The position numbers and the translations under genes are program-made. 7,016 nt of DNA from an uncultured Eggerthellaceae bacterium (lineage in GTDB: Bacteria > Actinomycetota > Coriobacteriia > Coriobacteriales > Eggerthellaceae). The first letter of the stretch is position 1; every line of letters begins with the position of its first letter. The notes under the pieces were generated by a model that saw nothing but the letters and a program-made list of their open reading frames with translations, did no database searches and was not told the origin of the DNA. This document shows, one piece after another, positions 4,964 through 7,016 of this stretch. The stretch covers positions 1-7,016 of the forward strand of contig CAKTYF010000099.1 in NCBI GenBank assembly GCA_934631995.1, in the 5' to 3' direction.

Positions 4964-6595
4964 CTACTCCAAAGAGAACACAAGCGGATACAACGGCTGT
5001 TCACCGCGCTGCGCGTCAATCTCAAGGTCGTCATATTCCTGCTCGACTTTTTCAGCCAAAGCGTCAAATTCATCCTGAGAAAGATCTGCGCCCGCCAGAA
5101 GCGTCAAGTTGTCCATATCTTCAGCTTCCATAGCTTTCAGCAACGCAAACAGGACTTCTTCCAGAGACTGACCAACCGCTTCAATGGAACCATCGGCAAT
5201 GCCAATAACGTCGCCGTTGTGGATAGGATTGTCGTGAGCATCCTTGGAATCCTTGATAGCGGTGGTAATCTCGCCCGTTTTCACTTCCGAGAACGCGTTG
5301 GTCATGCTCTCGATGTTCGTGTCCAAGTCGGCCTCGGGGTCGGCGCCAAACAATGCGCTAAACGATGCAGGAACACTCTTCGTGGGAACAACGCCGCAAG
5401 GCTTCTCGGAAAGCTGCGCTGCGCTATTTGCAGCCATAATGATATTACTGTTGTTAGGCAAGATGATAACGGCATCAGCATTTACCCTGTTCACAGCATC
5501 AAGCAGGTCCTTCGTGGAAGGATTCATGGTCTGTCCGCCGGACACTACCACGTCCACACCCAAGCTCTTCAGAATCTGAGCGTTGCCTTCGCCAGCTGCA
5601 ACGGCTACAAAGCCCAGCGCCTTATGCTCGCCCTGCTCTTCGGCAGCAAGCTTCTCGGTGCGCTCTTCGCTTTGCAGCTGCATGTTGTGGATAAACACCT
5701 CGGAGATCTGACCGCGCTCCAAGAAGTACGCCAACACTTTATCGGGCGTGTTGGAGTGAACGTGCACCTTGAACTTAGGAGTTGCGCCTACGCACAACTC
5801 GCAGTCGCCCATGGTGGCCAAGAATTCCAGAGCTTCGTCGGTATCAAGGACATCGGAGTCAACCAGGAATTCATTACAATAGCGGTACGCCGAGCCTTCC
5901 CAGTCGTTGATCTGCTCAATTTCCACCTTCGGAGCAGCCGTGCGCGCGAACGCCAGCGTGTCAACAAGCACGCCTTCCTTACCGGTCAGCGCAGAAACGA
6001 ACGCGCCAATGAAGATAGACAGGCCAAAACCACCCGCATCTACCACGCCGTTTTCCTTCAAAACGGGCAGCAAATCAGGAGTGCGCTGCACAGATGCGAA
6101 TGCTTCTGCCGCAATAGCGTCCATGACATCATCGGTAGAAAGCTTTGCCTTACGTGCTTTCTTCGCAGCGGCGGCGGTGTCCTTCAAAACAGTCAGAATC
6201 GTGCCCTCGACCGGCTTGCGAACAGCCTTGAACGCAACTTCTACCGCCTTTTGGAAACCAGCGTCAATCATCGCCGTGTCGAATACCTCGCACGTTTGCG
6301 CGCCTTCGCAGAAACCGCGCAGAATCTGGGATGTAATAACACCCGAGTTGCCGCGTGCGCCCATAAGCGCACCTTGCGTGATTGCCTTGCGGATGTCGTT
6401 TTGCGTGTAGCCAATGGGCATGGCCGCAAGATTGTTGACCACGCTTTCAATGGTAAGCGACATATTAGTGCCTGTATCACCGTCGGGAACAGGGAAAACA
6501 TTAAGGCGATTGACTTCTTCTTTGCGCTCCGACAAAATCTTGCTGGCAGCCGCAATCGCATTCACAATGTTGTTTCGTGAATAGTGCTCAGACAT
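4964..6595 (-). CDS. fakA: fatty acid kinase catalytic subunit FakA-like (YloV, DAK2 domain)
   Basis: A 543-residue cytosolic protein with the full FakA/YloV architecture. Family enzymes use ATP to phosphorylate fatty acids held by a separate FakB (DegV-family) protein, giving acyl-phosphate for phospholipid synthesis. The N-terminal DhaL-like kinase domain (about 1-205) shows NVFPVPDGDTGTNMS (32-46), whose Asp38 and Asp40 fit magnesium-ATP binding. It also has GARGNSGVITSQILRGF (79-95), VRKPVEGTILTVL (125-137) and ENGVVDAGGFGL (181-192). The middle domain has YRYCNEFLV (237-245) and FKVHVHSN (275-282); Cys240 with His278 and His280 are candidate metal ligands. The C-terminal domain, presumed to bind FakB, has VVSGGQTMNPST (350-361) and VIILPNNSNIIMAAN (376-390). 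Length is typical. A ribosome binding site GAGG is 5 nt before the ATG. No FakB gene is in the window. Its pairing with the upstream Asp23-like gene is standard. Confidence 0.93.
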   Translation of the reverse strand: MSEHYSRNNIVNAIAAASKILSERKEEVNRLNVFPVPDGDTGTNMSLTIESVVNNLAAMPIGYTQNDIRKAITQGALMGARGNSGVITSQILRGFCEGAQTCEVFDTAMIDAGFQKAVEVAFKAVRKPVEGTILTVLKDTAAAAKKARKAKLSTDDVMDAIAAEAFASVQRTPDLLPVLKENGVVDAGGFGLSIFIGAFVSALTGKEGVLVDTLAFARTAAPKVEIEQINDWEGSAYRYCNEFLVDSDVLDTDEALEFLATMGDCELCVGATPKFKVHVHSNTPDKVLAYFLERGQISEVFIHNMQLQSEERTEKLAAEEQGEHKALGFVAVAAGEGNAQILKSLGVDVVVSGGQTMNPSTKDLLDAVNRVNADAVIILPNNSNIIMAANSAAQLSEKPCGVVPTKSVPASFSALFGADPEADLDTNIESMTNAFSEVKTGEITTAIKDSKDAHDNPIHNGDVIGIADGSIEAVGQSLEEVLFALLKAMEAEDMDNLTLLAGADLSQDEFDALAEKVEQEYDDLEIDAQRGEQPLYPLVFSLE

Positions 6596-6632
6596 GAAAA
6601 CCTCAATTTCGTTTTGCGATAATCTCGAACCG

Positions 6633-6977
6633 TTATTTTATTTTGATGCCCTGAACATGAACCTCTATTGCTGCAAGAGGAATGCGCGTGTACTCGGTCA
6701 GCGCGAAACGCACTGCATCGGTCAGGTTACGCGTGACCGTGGAAACGTTGATACCGTATTCGACCACAATATAAAGATCAACGCGAACGCCTTGCTCTTC
6801 TTTGGTCACCACAACACCGCGGCGCAAACGCGAAGCGGGCAAAATCTTTGCAATACCATCGGCAGCGTTCGGTGCGGTCATGCCAACCACGCCGTAGCAC
6901 TGCATAGCAGCGTTTCCCACGACATCGGCTAAAACATCGTTCGATACATGCAAATCTCCAGGAATGATTTCGCTCAT
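6633..6977 (-). CDS. Asp23/Gls24-family envelope stress protein (YloU-like)
   Basis: A 114-residue protein covering the whole Asp23/DUF322 domain. Visible family features are the opening GDLHVSNDVLADVVGNAAMQ (7-26), CYGVVGMTAP (27-36), a basic turn RLRRGVVVTKE (50-60), YGINVSTVTRNL (74-85) and the ending IEVHVQGIKI (104-113). There is no signal peptide or membrane segment. Family members are cytosolic and several attach to the membrane through a partner; they are linked to envelope homeostasis. The single-domain type just before fakA corresponds to B. subtilis YloU, whose job is not settled. The ATG at 6977 has GAAGGG seven bases upstream, while the earlier ATG at 6992 has no ribosome binding site, so the shorter form is preferred. 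It lies 37 nt before fakA and is probably co-transcribed with it. The promoter is likely upstream of the window; in many genomes rpmB (L28) lies nearby, which cannot be checked here. Confidence 0.92.
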   Translation of the reverse strand: MSEIIPGDLHVSNDVLADVVGNAAMQCYGVVGMTAPNAADGIAKILPASRLRRGVVVTKEEQGVRVDLYIVVEYGINVSTVTRNLTDAVRFALTEYTRIPLAAIEVHVQGIKIK

Positions 6978-6984
6978 AGGACTT

Positions 6985-6990
6985 CCCTTC
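6985..6990 (-). promoter_or_regulatory. ribosome binding site deciding the Asp23-like start
   Basis: GAAGGG lies 7 nt before the ATG at 6977. It overlaps the region just after the alternative ATG at 6992, which would add only MKGSP and has no Shine-Dalgarno match of its own in the 24 bases available. Confidence 0.65.
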
Positions 6991-7016
6991 AATGTCGTGC
7001 TAATAATGCTTCAAAG

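Noticed and set aside
4877..6580. A 567-codon open frame on the plus strand lying antisense across fakA
   Set aside because: It mirrors the fakA reading frame, has no recognisable domain, is rich in Arg, His, Cys and Asn in the way expected of a shadow frame, and FakA on the other strand is unambiguous over the same bases.
1..7016. A hidden novel system, mobile element, CRISPR array or structural RNA gene
   Set aside because: The window is almost fully occupied by conserved core genes in a familiar order; no transposase, direct-repeat array, tRNA-like fold or foreign-looking base composition was seen.

Overview
This window is a compact bacterial housekeeping region. All eight recognisable genes lie on the minus strand, so transcription runs from right to left. 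The set and order are Asp23/YloU-like protein, DAK2-type fatty acid kinase (FakA/YloV), RecG, RsmD, CoaD, a SepIVA/DivIVA-like coiled-coil protein, DUF177 (YceD-like) and ribosomal protein L32. The block Asp23-FakA-RecG-RsmD-CoaD is familiar in Firmicutes and in some Actinobacteria. A coiled-coil protein often mislabelled 'ATP synthase subunit B', sitting between CoaD and DUF177-L32, is an actinobacterial trait. The VKGLR motif in CoaD also matches actinobacterial enzymes. Together with a G+C content that looks only slightly above half, this suggests class Coriobacteriia (Eggerthella/Slackia/Cryptobacterium relatives). That placement is inference, and the genus is not resolved.

Layout, read in the direction of transcription. 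At 6977-4964 are the Asp23-family protein and FakA, separated by 37 nt. A 102-nt gap with a strong hairpin (4902-4933) follows. At 4861-1551 come recG, rsmD and coaD, packed tightly: 3 nt between recG and rsmD, and a 1-nt TAATG overlap between rsmD and coaD. A 165-nt gap then holds nested, competing inverted repeats and a probable extended -10 promoter. The SepIVA-like gene (1385-915) and the DUF177 gene (912-343) are 2 nt apart. A 129-nt gap carries a convincing promoter and a small leader hairpin, and then rpmF (213-34). There is no gene-free stretch longer than 300 bases. The first 33 bases and the last 39 bases are gene edges in which I see no complete element.

Functionally, the genes serve envelope and lipid metabolism (Asp23, FakA), DNA repair (RecG), ribosome biogenesis (RsmD, DUF177, L32), coenzyme A synthesis (CoaD) and probably polar or septal growth (SepIVA-like). 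They look like a growth-linked cluster rather than one pathway. I find no mobile element, CRISPR array, tRNA, rRNA or defence system, and no sign of a previously undescribed multi-gene system. The points worth a second look are the structured intergenic regions, an acidic insertion in RecG, three start sites that should probably be placed downstream of the longest reading frame, and the little-studied coiled-coil protein.
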